This document shows positions 63,375-64,000 of a DNA stretch of 64,000 bases, piece by piece. Source of the DNA: Bacteroides sp. Its GTDB lineage: Bacteria > Bacteroidota > Bacteroidia > Bacteroidales > Muribaculaceae. Position numbers and translations under genes: made by a program. How positions within the stretch are numbered: the first letter of the stretch is position 1; every line of letters begins with the position of its first letter. The stretch spans positions 124,001-188,000 of the forward strand of contig JAMPBJ010000002.1 in the NCBI GenBank assembly GCA_023666835.1. Reading direction: 5' to 3'. The notes below the pieces were generated by a model, which ran no database searches, was not told where the DNA came from, and was given only the letters and a program-made list of their open reading frames with translations.

Positions 63375-63563
63375 ATGATTGGCGTAAACCGAACCAACAT
63401 GTTAAAAGTTTGTTATACAATCATAACACTCTTTAATACGATTAAAAGCCGAGAGTCGAACGTAATATTAATACAATAGACCCTAATTTGTGAAGAAACT
63501 TTTAAACTTGGATTAAAGAATGTTAATTAATAAATGAAGCATAGATCGGCCACTCTTTGGCAC

Positions 63564-63580
63564 TTGGACACACTCTTAAT
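63564..63580. repeat. Copy of GGACACACTC motif before a lipoprotein gene
   Basis: TTGGACACACTCTTAAT shares GACACACTCTTA with the copy at 2938-2955 and is close to the element end at 43652. It lies immediately before the ATG at 63581. Confidence 0.35.
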
Positions 63581-64000
63581 ATGAAACACAACACAATCAC
63601 CGGTTTTTTACTTATGCTCGTCATAGTGATGATGGGAGCATGTGGTGAGGGGAGTGCTTACGATGAACTGCCTTCACCGATAGCAAAATTCGTGTCGGAA
63701 TATTTTCCATTCGGGGAGGTGACGGGCTATAATACTTCCCGCAACGGTTCGTCGGTTGTGACCATACGTCATGGTGCCACTTTGACGTTTGATTCAGTGT
63801 ATGAGTGGATTGATGTCAATGGCAATGGTGCCACTCTTCCTCCTCAATTTCTCTACGACCAGTTGCCTCCAACGCTTTATGACTACATACTTTCGCTCGA
63901 AGATGTGAATGACGTGTACAGATGTCAGCGCGACTCTACGAAAATCACTGTCGAACTGCTCGAGAACACACTCTACTATGATCTTGCCACTCAGACCATC
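63581..64000 (+). CDS. PepSY-like lipoprotein, 3' end outside window
   Basis: The reading frame starts at ATG 63581 and is open to the last base, 140 codons. It begins with a lipoprotein signal MKHNTITGFLLMLVIVMMGAC (lipobox MGAC, C21). The mature part has a PepSY-like (DUF2874) pattern: LPSPIAKFVSEYFPFGEVTGY, TIRHGATLTFDSVYEWIDV and LPPTLYDYIL. Members of this family are periplasmic or surface proteins related to beta-lactamase-inhibitor-like folds, with unknown ligands. The C-terminus lies beyond the window. Confidence 0.75.
   Translation, partial: MKHNTITGFLLMLVIVMMGACGEGSAYDELPSPIAKFVSEYFPFGEVTGYNTSRNGSSVVTIRHGATLTFDSVYEWIDVNGNGATLPPQFLYDQLPPTLYDYILSLEDVNDVYRCQRDSTKITVELLENTLYYDLATQTI

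Noticed and set aside
1-64000. CRISPR arrays, prophage, tRNA or rRNA genes
   Set aside because: No regular repeat-spacer arrays, phage structural genes or tRNA-like folds were found on reading the intergenic segments; small RNAs beyond the leaders noted cannot be excluded by eye.

Overview
The window reads as a contiguous piece of a Bacteroidales chromosome, plausibly from the Muribaculaceae or a close relative; the family assignment is inference, the order is well supported. The support is a class II (B12-dependent) ribonucleotide reductase, a bifunctional fucokinase/GDP-fucose pyrophosphorylase, a 4-alpha-glucanotransferase with two N-terminal CBM20 domains, meso-diaminopimelate dehydrogenase, the short Bacteroidetes primary sigma factor, many Bacteroidetes-restricted families (DUF4295, DUF4835, GldB, GIN/DUF2807, DUF5063) and promoters of the TTTG / TAnnTTTG type. 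Most genes are core functions, and about 80 percent of the window is transcribed leftward.

Layout. 1-2568 holds the 3' part of fkp, facing a small NTF2-like gene and tsaB. 3794-7686 is a rightward run, yicC-gmk-nadD-DUF5063-M18 aminopeptidase, closed by a strong terminator. 7880-8493 is the leftward ribosomal operon rpmB-rpmG-DUF4295 with its own promoter and long leader. 8834-15232 holds a porin, a DUF4250 protein, uvrA, a lytic transglycosylase and a type IX secretion (type B) substrate. 15266-24281 is a long leftward housekeeping block (PBP1A, dnaN, exonuclease, coaBC, DUF4835, recN, rlmB). Then come malQ, nrdJ, a nitroreductase, dnaA, an MCE protein, an amidase, gldB, a cysteine-free thioredoxin-like gene behind a structured leader, and DUF2007-glnA behind a terminator-like hairpin. 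38802-45686 has lpxH, a MIP18-type Fe-S protein, an alanine/sodium symporter, ddh, ackA, pta and rpoD. 45831-49296 is a symporter plus a two-gene ABC exporter. From 49413 on there are envelope and surface proteins, merR, alaS, a WG-repeat lipoprotein, a SulP transporter, rsgA, a DUF2582 protein, a TPR protein and the start of a PepSY-like lipoprotein.

How the genes connect. Several sets form pathways: pta-ackA (acetyl-CoA to acetate with ATP), ddh with PBP1A, the amidase and the transglycosylase (peptidoglycan precursor, synthesis and turnover), dnaA/dnaN/uvrA/recN/exonuclease/nrdJ (replication, repair and dNTP supply), and tsaB, rlmB, rsgA, alaS and the ribosomal proteins (translation). GldB, the DUF4835 protein and the C-terminal sorting-domain protein hint at gliding/type IX secretion components or remnants.

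I saw no CRISPR array, prophage, intact insertion sequence, tRNA or rRNA, and no defence island. The unusual content is small and mostly non-coding: two MITE-like elements (43544-43666 between ackA and pta; 62153-62530), a multi-hairpin leader at about 36002-36140, a terminator hairpin placed between promoter and start of the DUF2007-glnA operon, three copies of a GC-rich palindrome, a pair of diverged non-coding repeats near 50.2-50.7 kb, and three genes whose promoter -7 box lies 4-8 bases from the start codon.
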